Positions 11,145-18,157 of a DNA stretch of 18,182 nucleotides are shown one piece after another (within the stretch, counting starts at the first letter, position 1; each line of letters starts with the position of its first letter). The stretch comes from Bacillota bacterium (lineage in GTDB: Bacteria > Bacillota_A > Clostridia > Peptostreptococcales > Anaerovoracaceae). The stretch spans positions 1 to 18,182 of the forward strand of contig JAFRWH010000070.1 of assembly GCA_017438085.1 (NCBI GenBank). The letters run 5' to 3'. A program made the translations under genes and the position numbers. Under the pieces are notes generated by a model. The model searched no databases. It had not been told where the DNA came from and worked only from the letters and a program-made list of their open reading frames with translations.

Positions 11145-12419
11145 CTATCTGATGATGATGCTTTCTCTTTCGGGGCCAACGGAAATGTACGCCACAGGGC
11201 AGCTTATGGCCGTCTCTATCATGTTAACGTAATCTCTGGCTTCCTTCGGCAGGTCCTCCCAATGCCGGATACCTGAGATGTCGCAGCTCCAGCCGGGTAC
11301 ATATTCGATGACCGGCCTGGCGTTTTCCAGCTCTACCGGGAAGGGGAAGCGGTCTGTCCGAACGCCGTTTATCTCGTAGCTGACGCAGACCGGTATCCTG
11401 TCCATATAGCTGAGAACGTCCATTTTCGTGAGGGCTATTTTCGTGGCGCCCTGGACCTGAGTGCCGTATCTTGTGGCGACCAGATCCACAGGTCCCACCC
11501 TGCGGGCCCGGCCGGTCTTCGCTCCGTATTCCGCTCCGGCTCTTCGCAGCTCCTCCGCTTCAGCTCCGAACATCTCGCAGACGAAGGGCCCCTCGCCCAC
11601 GCAGGTGGAGTAGGCCTTGACCACGCCAACCACCTCTTCTATCTTGAGTCCCGGCAGACCGGCTCCTATGGGAGCGTAGGCCGCCAGAGTGTTGGAGGAC
11701 GTGGTATATGGATAAATGCCGTAGTCCAGGTCTCTGAGGGCTCCAAGCTGGGCCTCGAAGAGTATGCGCTTGCCATCCCTTGCCGCAGCGGCCAGCAGCT
11801 CCCCGACGTCCCTTATGAAGGGCTTTATGGGCTCGCACCAGGTCCGAAACCACTCCTCCAGTTCCGCCTCCGTATAAGGCTTTGCGCCGTATACCTGCGT
11901 AAGCGTCAGATCCTTCCATTCGATAAGACCCTTCAGGTGGGTCATCAGCTCCTCCGGGTAGAAGAGCTCTCCCACCATTACGGTCTTCTTCTGATATTTG
12001 TCGGAATAAAAGGGCGCGATCCCCTGCTTCGTAGAGCCGTACTTCCTGTCCGCAAGCCGCTGCTCCTCCAGCTCATCCAGATCCCTGTGCCAGGGCAGAA
12101 GGATGGATGCGCGGCTGCTTATGCAGAGGTTTTCGGGCGATATCCGAACGCCCTTTGACGAGACCTCCTGTATCTCTTTCCACAGATTTTCGGGATCCAG
12201 AGCAACTCCGTTCCCAAGGACGTTCATGACGCCGTCCCTGAATATGCCGGAAGGCAGCAGGTGCAGGGCAAAGCTGCCCTTTTCGTTGATGACCGTGTGA
12301 CCCGCATTTCCGCCGCCCTGGTACCTGACGACCATGTCGTAATCTTCGGTCAGGAGATCCACCATGCGTCCCTTGCCTTCGTCGCCCCAGTTAATGCCAA
12401 CTATTGCGCAGTTACTCAT
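11145..12419 (-). CDS. purA: Adenylosuccinate synthetase, divergent form
   Basis: PurA joins IMP and aspartate using GTP to form adenylosuccinate. The 424-residue protein keeps the key residues Asp13 and Lys16 in NWGDEGKGR (10-18) and His41 in GNAGHT (37-42). It departs from the common QWGDEGKGK (Asn10, Arg18) and has GGGNAGHT where GGHNAGHT is common. The usual GIGPAY region is replaced by GIAPFYSDKY (133-142). Length is close to the usual 425-435. I chose ATG 12419, which gives the expected N-terminus and has GGTGGAG just upstream; a TTG opening at 12458 lacks support. It lies 42 bases after glmS and nine before purB. The call is firm despite the divergence, because of the catalytic residues and the purB neighbour. 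Confidence 0.95.
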   Translation of the reverse strand: MSNCAIVGINWGDEGKGRMVDLLTEDYDMVVRYQGGGNAGHTVINEKGSFALHLLPSGIFRDGVMNVLGNGVALDPENLWKEIQEVSSKGVRISPENLCISSRASILLPWHRDLDELEEQRLADRKYGSTKQGIAPFYSDKYQKKTVMVGELFYPEELMTHLKGLIEWKDLTLTQVYGAKPYTEAELEEWFRTWCEPIKPFIRDVGELLAAAARDGKRILFEAQLGALRDLDYGIYPYTTSSNTLAAYAPIGAGLPGLKIEEVVGVVKAYSTCVGEGPFVCEMFGAEAEELRRAGAEYGAKTGRARRVGPVDLVATRYGTQVQGATKIALTKMDVLSYMDRIPVCVSYEINGVRTDRFPFPVELENARPVIEYVPGWSCDISGIRHWEDLPKEARDYVNMIETAISCPVAYISVGPERESIIIR

Positions 12420-12461
12420 TTCTCCACCTCTTTTCTGCTGAAAGCAGCCTAAGCTCAAGCC

Positions 12462-14288
12462 CTACTCCACCGTCACCGACTTGGCCAGGTTCTTGGGCTT
12501 ATCTATATCGCAGCCGTTTTCCTTCGCCACATAATAGGCGAAAAGCTGCATGGGTATGCACTCCAGGATGGGCACCAGCAGGGCATCGGTCCTTGGTATG
12601 TAGATCACATCGTCAGCCTCAGCCACTATCCTGCGGTTGCCCTCAAGGACAACCCCCAGGACCTTGGCGCCGCGGGCCTTGACCTCCTTGATGTTTGATG
12701 CCAGCTTTTCGTAAAGAGCCTCGTAGCAGGCCAGAGCCACCACAAGGCGCCCCTCTTCTATCAGGGCTATGGTGCCGTGCTTGAGCTCTCCCGCCGCATA
12801 GGCCTCAGAGTGGATATAGCTTATCTCCTTGAGCTTCAGAGATGCCTCCAGGCACACCGCGTAGTCCAGATTGCGCCCTATAAAGAACAGGGAGCTGTTT
12901 TTGTGATAGCGTTTTGCAAGCTTTGGGATCTGCTTGTTCAGATCCAGACTCCTCTGGCACAGAGAAGGAAGCTCCTGAAGCCCCTTTATGAGCCTCTCAT
13001 AGCCCTCCTGATCCAGTTTCCCCAGCCTTTTGGCGAAATATACAGCCAGAAGACTAAGCATAGCAACCTGAGTGGTATAGCCCTTGGTCGTAGCCACAGC
13101 TATCTCCGGCCCGGCCCAGGTGTAGAGCACATCATCCGCCAGCTTTGCGATGGTGCTGCCGACGACGTTTACTATGGCAAGGGTCCTGGCGCCCCTGGCC
13201 TTGCACTCCTTAAGCGCCGCAATGGTATCCGCCGTCTCGCCGGACTGGGAGATGATTATTACCAGAGTGTCCGGCCCGATTATGGGATTGCGGTAGCGCA
13301 GCTCGCTGGCAACCTCCGCCGCCACCGGGATGCGGCAGAGCTCCTCGATCATGTATTTGCCTACAACGCCCGCATGGTACGCAGAGCCGCAGGCCGTAAT
13401 GACTATCTGCCTTATGCCCTTCAGCTGCTCATCCGTGATCTCCACCCCATCCAGCACTATCTCTCCGCCTTTGATGCGCGGTTCAAGCGTGGCTTTGAGC
13501 GCTGCCGGCTGTTCGTTTATCTCCTTCAGCATGAAGTGGTCGTAGCCGCCCTTTTCCGCAGCCTCTATGTCCCAGACTATGCGGGATACAGGCTTTTCGA
13601 CCTCCCTGCCGGTTATATCGCAGACCGAGATGCTGTCCTTGGTGACGCTGGCAAATTCATCGTCGTCCAGATATATGACGTTCCTTGTGTTGGAGACCAG
13701 AGCGGTGACATCCGATGCGAAATAGTTTTCGCCGACGCCAAGGCCCAGGATAAGGGGAGCTGAAGAACGGACTGCGATTATCTCCCCCGGTTTTTCTGCG
13801 CACATAAAGCCCAAGGCATAAGATCCCTCGAGCCTTGAGGCGGTCTTCATCACAGCCGCCTTAAAGTCTCCTTCGTAGTAGTAGTCCAGCAGCTGTACCA
13901 CCACCTTTGTATCTGTCTCGCTGATGAAACGGAAGCCCTTCTGAAGCAGTTCATCCCTCAGAACAGCGTAGTTTTCGATTATGCCGTTGTGTACGACGGC
14001 GAATCGTCCGTCCTGGGACAGATGCGGGTGAGCGTTAGTTTCCGTTGGGGCGCCGTGAGTCGCCCACCTTGTATGACCTATGCCGCAGCAGCCCGGGATC
14101 AGAGAGCCCCCATCGGTCTTTTCGACCAGATTTACCAGTTTTCCTGCAGCTTTTTCCGCGATTATCTCCCCCTGATACTGAACTGCCAGGCCTGCAGAGT
14201 CATATCCTCTGTATTCAAGCCTCCTGAGTCCGTCAAGCAGTACCGGCGCAGCATTTCTGCTGCCTACATATCCAACGATTCCGCACAT
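12462..14288 (-). CDS. glmS: Glutamine-fructose-6-phosphate aminotransferase (isomerising)
   Basis: GlmS makes glucosamine-6-phosphate from fructose-6-phosphate and glutamine, the entry step to UDP-GlcNAc and peptidoglycan. The 608-residue protein has the Ntn glutaminase domain: Cys2 (exposed after Met removal), RWATHG (74-79), HNGIIENY (100-107) and Asp126. Two sugar-isomerase (SIS) domains follow, with ACGSAYHAG (299-307) and SQSGETADT (347-355), and the conserved tail DKPKNLAKSVTVE. The start has GAGGA at 14296-14300, seven bases upstream. It is the first gene of the five-gene operon. Many Gram-positive glmS genes are controlled by a self-cleaving ribozyme in the 5' UTR; that is not seen here. 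Instead a promoter and an attenuator-like leader lie within 110 bases upstream. Confidence 0.97.
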   Translation of the reverse strand: MCGIVGYVGSRNAAPVLLDGLRRLEYRGYDSAGLAVQYQGEIIAEKAAGKLVNLVEKTDGGSLIPGCCGIGHTRWATHGAPTETNAHPHLSQDGRFAVVHNGIIENYAVLRDELLQKGFRFISETDTKVVVQLLDYYYEGDFKAAVMKTASRLEGSYALGFMCAEKPGEIIAVRSSAPLILGLGVGENYFASDVTALVSNTRNVIYLDDDEFASVTKDSISVCDITGREVEKPVSRIVWDIEAAEKGGYDHFMLKEINEQPAALKATLEPRIKGGEIVLDGVEITDEQLKGIRQIVITACGSAYHAGVVGKYMIEELCRIPVAAEVASELRYRNPIIGPDTLVIIISQSGETADTIAALKECKARGARTLAIVNVVGSTIAKLADDVLYTWAGPEIAVATTKGYTTQVAMLSLLAVYFAKRLGKLDQEGYERLIKGLQELPSLCQRSLDLNKQIPKLAKRYHKNSSLFFIGRNLDYAVCLEASLKLKEISYIHSEAYAAGELKHGTIALIEEGRLVVALACYEALYEKLASNIKEVKARGAKVLGVVLEGNRRIVAEADDVIYIPRTDALLVPILECIPMQLFAYYVAKENGCDIDKPKNLAKSVTVE

Positions 14289-14310
14289 GATATAATCCTC
14301 TTCTACAATT

Positions 14311-14354
14311 TAAAAAAGCAGGTCCTTTAAGCCATAAAGCGGACCTCGCTTATG
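14311..14354 (-). promoter_or_regulatory. Attenuator-like leader of glmS: terminator and competing hairpin
   Basis: On the minus strand AGGTCC (14346-14341), GC, TTTA pairs with TAAA, GGACCT (14325-14320), then GC and six T (14317-14312), a good intrinsic terminator 23 bases before the glmS ATG. An alternative hairpin pairs CATAAGCG (14354-14347) with CGCTTTATG (14341-14333), eight pairs with one bulged base. It uses bases of the terminator's 5' arm and holds most of the rest in its loop, so the two exclude each other. The ligand or factor is unknown. Confidence 0.55.
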
Positions 14355-14367
14355 CTTTTACGGGAAA

Positions 14368-14397
14368 ATTTTACTCTCCGGATTTCACTGCTGTCAA
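14368..14397 (-). promoter_or_regulatory. Promoter of the glmS-purA-purB-guaA-pyrG operon
   Basis: On the minus strand a perfect TTGACA (14397-14392) is followed after 18 bases by TAAAAT (14373-14368). It lies between the terminator of the alcohol dehydrogenase gene and the attenuator-like leader. The predicted transcript start near 14361 gives a leader of about 72 bases. Confidence 0.75.
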
Positions 14398-14402
14398 TTA
14401 AA

Positions 14403-14460
14403 GCACTAAAGTTTTTGTGCAATTTAAAAGCCGCCGAGTTTCAATCAGCGGCTTTAGTGC
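14403..14460. repeat. 9-base inverted repeat around the terminator, next to the glmS promoter
   Basis: GCACTAAAG at 14403-14411 and CTTTAGTGC at 14452-14460 are perfect inverted copies. The first copy ends six bases from the glmS -35. They enclose and partly overlap the alcohol dehydrogenase terminator stem, so an alternative fold or an operator is possible. Confidence 0.5.
14420..14455 (-). terminator. Intrinsic terminator of the alcohol dehydrogenase gene
   Basis: On the minus strand AAAGCCGC (14455-14448) pairs with GCGGCTTT (14434-14427) around a 13-base loop, followed by a short T-rich stretch (TTTTAAATT). It lies about 75 bases after the gene's stop. The T-run is modest. Confidence 0.6.
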
Positions 14461-14529
14461 GAACAAATTTCGTTTGTGTTTATTTTATCGTTCGATTTTA
14501 GAGATGCAGATCCGGCTCAGAGTTTTTTG

Positions 14530-15699
14530 CTACAGGCAGGCCTTGTATATTTCTACTACGTCCTCTTCGGTCAGCGGCACAAAGGCTCCGGACAGTCTTC
14601 CGCCTCCGTTAGCCTGTCTTGCCATGTCCTCGAAGTGCTCAGTCCCGATGCCAAGATCCGTAAGGCTCATGGGGATGCCAAGGCCGATGAAGAACTGCTC
14701 AAGAGCATCGATGCCCTTAAGAGCCAGCTCGTGCTCATCGTAGCCCTCAAGACCCCAGACATTCTTTGCAAATCTTACGAATCTCCACTGGCAGGAAGGA
14801 TCCTTAGCCAGAATGAATCTCATCCATCTGGGGGTCAGGATGGCCAGACCTACGCCGTGGGTGATATCGTAAAATGCGGAAAGCTGATGCTCCATGGCAT
14901 GGCAGGGCCAGCCGGTGTACTTCTTGCCGAATTCGGGGATGCCGGAGCAGGCTATGGACTCGGCGTGCATCAGATTCGCTCTTGCAGAATAGTTTTCGGG
15001 CTCGGCGATAGCGATAGGAGCATTCTTAATGACGGTCTTAAGAATGGTCTCGGCAAGACCGTCGGACAGCTCGCTGTCCGGTGTCACTGAGAAATAGCCC
15101 TCCATGATGTGGCTCATGATGTCTGCAGATCCTGCAGCAGTCTGATACTTGGAAACGGTGAAGGTATAAGTGGGATCCAGGATGGAGACCGAAGGATAGG
15201 TGAAGGATGCGCCCAGCTTTTCGTTGGTCTTCATGTTGGAGATGACGCCACCTGCATCGAAGTCGGAACCGGTGGCGCTGATGGTCAGTATGTCCACCAG
15301 AGGCAGGGACTTCTTTCTGCCCTTGACGTTCTTTATCATGTACCAGAGGTCGTCGCCTTCATAGTAATAGCCGGAGCAGATAGCCTTGGAGCAGTCCAGA
15401 GTGCTGCCGCCGCCTACCGCAAGAACCACATCCACCTTGTTTTCCCTGCAGATCTTAACACCCTCCTCTACGGATTCTACTCTGGGGTTGGGATCGATGC
15501 CGGAAAGCTCAAAAACGGTAAAGCCGCCGTCATTGAGGATCTTCATGATCTCATCGTAGAGACCGGTCTTCTTGATGGAACCGCCGCCATAGGTCATAAG
15601 CACTCTGGTGCCGAACTGGCGCAGAGCCTCGTCCAGATGGGATATCTGGCCCTTTCCGAAATATACTTTTGTCGGAATATCGTGAATAAAGTTTTCCAT
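14530..15699 (-). CDS. Iron-containing alcohol dehydrogenase, butanol dehydrogenase/YqhD type
   Basis: The 389-residue protein is a group III alcohol dehydrogenase. The N-terminal Rossmann-like domain has GGGSTLDCSK (96-105), which binds NAD(P). The C-terminal helical domain has the expected metal ligands Asp193, His197, His267 and His281, nearly the same numbering as E. coli YqhD (Asp194, His198, His267, His281). The family reduces aldehydes to alcohols in fermentation or aldehyde detoxification. NADH or NADPH preference cannot be fixed, although GGGS with a following Thr is common in the butanol dehydrogenase branch. The start has AGGAGG five bases upstream. The gene is a single unit with its own promoter and terminator. 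The exact substrate is unknown. Confidence 0.93.
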   Translation of the reverse strand: MENFIHDIPTKVYFGKGQISHLDEALRQFGTRVLMTYGGGSIKKTGLYDEIMKILNDGGFTVFELSGIDPNPRVESVEEGVKICRENKVDVVLAVGGGSTLDCSKAICSGYYYEGDDLWYMIKNVKGRKKSLPLVDILTISATGSDFDAGGVISNMKTNEKLGASFTYPSVSILDPTYTFTVSKYQTAAGSADIMSHIMEGYFSVTPDSELSDGLAETILKTVIKNAPIAIAEPENYSARANLMHAESIACSGIPEFGKKYTGWPCHAMEHQLSAFYDITHGVGLAILTPRWMRFILAKDPSCQWRFVRFAKNVWGLEGYDEHELALKGIDALEQFFIGLGIPMSLTDLGIGTEHFEDMARQANGGGRLSGAFVPLTEEDVVEIYKACL

Positions 15700-15732
15700 A
15701 ATTTCCTCCTATTATTGAAATTCAGTCATATT

Positions 15733-15741
15733 ATTTTACCA
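15733..15741 (-). promoter_or_regulatory. Extended -10 promoter of the alcohol dehydrogenase gene
   Basis: On the minus strand TGG is followed directly by TAAAAT (15738-15733), an extended -10. No good -35 is seen, which is usual for this promoter type. The predicted transcript start is close to 15726, about 27 bases before the ATG. Confidence 0.45.
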
Positions 15742-15770
15742 TATGCCGACTTTAAAAAGCTATGTACCGG

Positions 15771-15799
15771 TGGATTTCGTCATTTGATTATCGTATAAT
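15771..15799 (+). promoter_or_regulatory. Promoter of the DUF169 gene
   Basis: A perfect TATAAT lies at 15794-15799. The -35 at 17-base spacing is TGGATT (15771-15776), a poor match. The predicted start is near 15806, giving a leader of about 32 bases. Confidence 0.45.
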
Positions 15800-15837
15800 T
15801 GCTATAGTCATTATTATTTGTTATATGAGGTTTGAAT

Positions 15838-16608
15838 ATGAAGAATAAAAACGACAGCGCTCTGCTGGAAAAACTGAATCTTAAAGTCCCTGCTATTGCC
15901 GTAAAGTTCTGCCTGGAGAAGCCGGCCTGCGAACACTATCAGGGCGACAGAGTGGCTTTCTGCATGTACATGAAGTATGCGCAGGATACCGGAAAGCATT
16001 TCTATATCGAAGCCGCGGACGATGCCTGCTACGGCAAGCTGTCCCTGGGCATGGAGGATCTGCAGCCTGTGACTGCCAGCGGCGAGGCGGGCAAGGATTT
16101 CGGCGTTTTCAAGACCCAGATGCCCAACCGCCTGCTTTACAAGGACCTGCCCATGCTGCCAAAGGGGACCATACGCTATGTGGAATATGCTCCTGCCATC
16201 AGCTGCGATTTCGACCCGGATCTGCTCTTCTTCCTGACGGATATAGAAGAAGCGGACATCGTGATGAGGGCCACCAGCTACATATCCGGAGACTTCTGGG
16301 AATCGGTCTCCACACCGGTAATGAGCTGCACCTGGATGTACGCTTATCCCATGATCTCCAAGAAGGTGAACCACATAACCACCGGCCTTTATCACGGCCT
16401 TAAGCGCCGCAAGGCTTATCCCGCAGGCCTTCGGATGATCTCCATACCCTTCAATAAGTTCCCCGAATTCTTCCGCTCGCTGGAGGAAATGGACTGGACG
16501 CTTATCTCCTTCAGAGAGGATGAGGAATCCAAGGCGGAGCTGGCCAGACGCATGCAGCACTGGCAGGACATGGCTAAGGAAATAGACAGTCACGTGGATC
16601 TGCACTGA
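15838..16608 (+). CDS. DUF169 family protein
   Basis: The 256-residue protein fits the DUF169 (COG2043-like) pattern. It starts with KVPAIAVKFC (13-22), a family-like opening in which Pro and the AVKF strand are typical. A Cys-containing segment follows (FCMYMKYAQ), then DDACYGKLSLGM (about 62-73) and a central part rich in conserved aromatic and Cys residues. Family members are soluble and common in anaerobes, and no firm function is known to me. There is no signal peptide or membrane segment. The ATG at 15838 has GAGG about nine bases upstream; a TTG two codons earlier is a less likely start. It diverges from the alcohol dehydrogenase gene and ends at a strong bidirectional terminator. Confidence 0.82.
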   Translation: MKNKNDSALLEKLNLKVPAIAVKFCLEKPACEHYQGDRVAFCMYMKYAQDTGKHFYIEAADDACYGKLSLGMEDLQPVTASGEAGKDFGVFKTQMPNRLLYKDLPMLPKGTIRYVEYAPAISCDFDPDLLFFLTDIEEADIVMRATSYISGDFWESVSTPVMSCTWMYAYPMISKKVNHITTGLYHGLKRRKAYPAGLRMISIPFNKFPEFFRSLEEMDWTLISFREDEESKAELARRMQHWQDMAKEIDSHVDLH

Positions 16609-16617
16609 AGACTAAAC

Positions 16618-16656
16618 AAAAGAGAGGGCTTTCGCTTTTAGCATTCCCTCTCTTTT
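16618..16656. terminator. Bidirectional intrinsic terminator
   Basis: AAAAGAGAGGG (16618-16628) pairs perfectly with CCCTCTCTTTT (16646-16656) around a 17-base loop. The T-run on either strand lets it end both the DUF169 gene and the convergent PstS-like operon. Confidence 0.85.
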
Positions 16657-16727
16657 AATGTCCTTCTGTTATTCAGAAGCACTTATATTGTCTGTAAACT
16701 GACCTCAATTACGCCTATATACTGTTA

Positions 16728-17732
16728 TCAGACTCCGGCGTAGCCGCTGAGTTCGACCACTTCCTGCCCTTCGGGGCTCAGGATCCAGTCGATGAGCAGC
16801 TTTACGTTGGGGTTTTCTTCGTTTTTGCGGTAAACTGCGTAGAAATTCGACACTATGGGGTATTTTTCATCCCTTATGTTTTCGGGACTGGGGTATATTC
16901 CGTTCAGAGCCAGCATTTTTACGCCGCTGGATGCGGAGAGGCTGGACACATAGTAGCGGAATGAAAAGCCTATGGAGCTTCCGAGGAAGCTGAAACGGTC
17001 GTTTTTTATAGGCGTGTCACCCATAAAGCTCAGCATGGCGGTCTGACTTCCGCTCCCTTCGTTACGCTGAAGCACGCTTATATGCTTATCCTTGCCGCCG
17101 AGCTGCTTCCAGTTGGTATATTTACCGGAATAGATGCCCCGAATCTCTTCAACTGTAAGACTTTCCACCGGGTTGTTCGAATTTACCACAAAAACGAAGG
17201 CTTCCCTGCCTATGGGGACCAGCTCCAGCTCTACGCCCTGCTCCTTGGCATAGGCCAGCTGTTCTTTGGAAGGTCCCGCGCAGAAGACTATGTCCGCATC
17301 GCCGTCCACGATGGCTTTGTAGGCCGCCCTGGTGTTGCGCATCTGAAGTCTGCTCTCAGCTTTGAAGTCTGCGCCGTCAAAGGGGCAGCTGTCCTCAGGA
17401 TAAACGGAAGCTGCAAAGCCGGAGAATACAGGGTAAAGAGCTGCAGCGCCATCGAGCACAGGAAGCTCGCCTTCAAGGCGGAATCCGGTATCCACCTTCG
17501 CTGCAAGGCCGCCTTTTTCGCCTTCTTCCAGGCTCTCCAGGCAGGACTCAAAGGGCAGATAGTCTTTTAGTTCCACGGATTTTGCAAGCATGCCCGAGCT
17601 CTGCCTTTTCACGACTCTTTTTGTGAAAAGCGCATAAATGCTGAAGTCGAACAGTCCGAACACCAGTATAACGGCAAAAAGCAGCGCCAGCTGCTTTTTT
17701 AGTTTGATTTTATCGATGCCGACCGGTTCCAT
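16728..17732 (-). CDS. Membrane-anchored PstS-like substrate-binding protein
   Basis: The 334-residue protein has a cytoplasmic basic stretch, one membrane segment (about 14-36) and an extracytoplasmic type 2 periplasmic-binding fold. PstS-like landmarks are LDGAAALYP (93-101), the VNSNNPVESLTVEEIRGIYSG stretch (183-203), NWKQLGG (207-213), RNEGSGSQ (223-230) and LIDWILSPEGQ (313-323). No lipobox Cys follows the membrane segment, so it is anchored by the helix rather than by lipid. The first ligand loop of PstS is GSTS-like; here it is GAAA, without the hydroxyls that hold phosphate, so the ligand may differ. I chose ATG 17732 (AAGGG eight bases upstream) over GTG 17738. It starts two bases after the 46-residue gene. 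No permease or ATPase gene is visible, but the operon may begin or be accompanied outside the window. Confidence 0.82.
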   Translation of the reverse strand: MEPVGIDKIKLKKQLALLFAVILVFGLFDFSIYALFTKRVVKRQSSGMLAKSVELKDYLPFESCLESLEEGEKGGLAAKVDTGFRLEGELPVLDGAAALYPVFSGFAASVYPEDSCPFDGADFKAESRLQMRNTRAAYKAIVDGDADIVFCAGPSKEQLAYAKEQGVELELVPIGREAFVFVVNSNNPVESLTVEEIRGIYSGKYTNWKQLGGKDKHISVLQRNEGSGSQTAMLSFMGDTPIKNDRFSFLGSSIGFSFRYYVSSLSASSGVKMLALNGIYPSPENIRDEKYPIVSNFYAVYRKNEENPNVKLLIDWILSPEGQEVVELSGYAGV

Positions 17733-17734
17733 GA

Positions 17735-17875
17735 TCACAGCCCTTCCGTGGCAATATAGCTCAGAATAGAAACGCTGTTCCTGAGCTCTACGGTATGGAT
17801 CACAAGAATAAGGGTCGCGATTATGAAGACCGCAATGATCCCGGCAAGTATTTTGTAAAACAGACTGTCTTTCAT
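17735..17875 (-). CDS. Small single-pass membrane protein, 46 residues
   Basis: The frame encodes MKDSLFYKILAGIIAVFII, then a continued hydrophobic stretch to about residue 26 and a polar tail ending SYIATEGL. One membrane helix (about 8-26) is clear. It starts four bases after the stop of the 75-residue gene and its TGA is two bases before the binding-protein ATG, so all three are probably translated together. It has no strong SD of its own and may depend on coupling to the upstream gene. The binding protein's SD (GGAAGGG) lies inside its 3' end. I recognise no family. The overlap-like spacing and a plausible membrane protein make it likely to be real. Confidence 0.7.
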   Translation of the reverse strand: MKDSLFYKILAGIIAVFIIATLILVIHTVELRNSVSILSYIATEGL

Positions 17876-17879
17876 TTGA

Positions 17880-18107
17880 TCACATCAGCGGGATGATGCC
17901 TGTAAAAGCACCTATCAGGAATACAAGAATGAACACGCAGAACACGCAGGGGATCAGAAATATGGTCTGCAGGAAGATGCCCCAGCCTTTGGAAAGGGAA
18001 CCTTCCTTCATTCTGTCCCAGATCATTTTAGTCAGGTATGCAAAAAGTATTAAAAGGCAAAGCGGCACTCCTAGAAACAGACCCACGAAGAACACCTCTC
18101 TTTTCAT
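17880..18107 (-). CDS. Small two-pass membrane protein, 75 residues
   Basis: The protein has two strongly hydrophobic segments (about 5-27 and 45-72) joined by a short charged loop (DRMKEGSLSKGWG, 31-43). It has no recognised domain. The start has AAGGAG seven bases upstream and follows a good extended -10 promoter, so it is the first gene of a three-gene operon with the 46-residue membrane protein and the anchored PstS-like protein. A role as a membrane partner of the binding protein is a guess from context only. Confidence 0.75.
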   Translation of the reverse strand: MKREVFFVGLFLGVPLCLLILFAYLTKMIWDRMKEGSLSKGWGIFLQTIFLIPCVFCVFILVFLIGAFTGIIPLM

Positions 18108-18148
18108 TGTTTTACTCCTTATCGTGAGGGATACGATCCAATCACTTT

Positions 18149-18157
18149 ATTATACCA
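18149..18157 (-). promoter_or_regulatory. Extended -10 promoter of the small-protein/PstS-like operon
   Basis: On the minus strand TGG is followed directly by TATAAT (18154-18149). No clear -35 is seen. The predicted transcript start near 18142 gives a leader of about 35 bases before the 75-residue gene. Confidence 0.65.

Noticed and set aside
12777..13763. 328-codon open frame on the plus strand
   Set aside because: Antisense shadow of glmS; no motif or SD.
14289..14361. T-box or purine riboswitch in the glmS leader
   Set aside because: The leader is about 72 bases with only two overlapping hairpins; no T-box sequence or three-way purine aptamer can be drawn.
14289..14529. glmS ribozyme
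   Set aside because: No AGCGCC-type core is visible on the minus strand, and the leader after the predicted promoter is far too short for the ribozyme.
15814..16605. 263-codon open frame on the minus strand
   Set aside because: Antisense to the DUF169 gene, which has a promoter, SD and family pattern.
16663..16679. Hairpin CTTCTG/CAGAAG as a second terminator
   Set aside because: Six pairs with a five-base loop but no T-run on either strand; the nearby 16618-16656 hairpin is far better.
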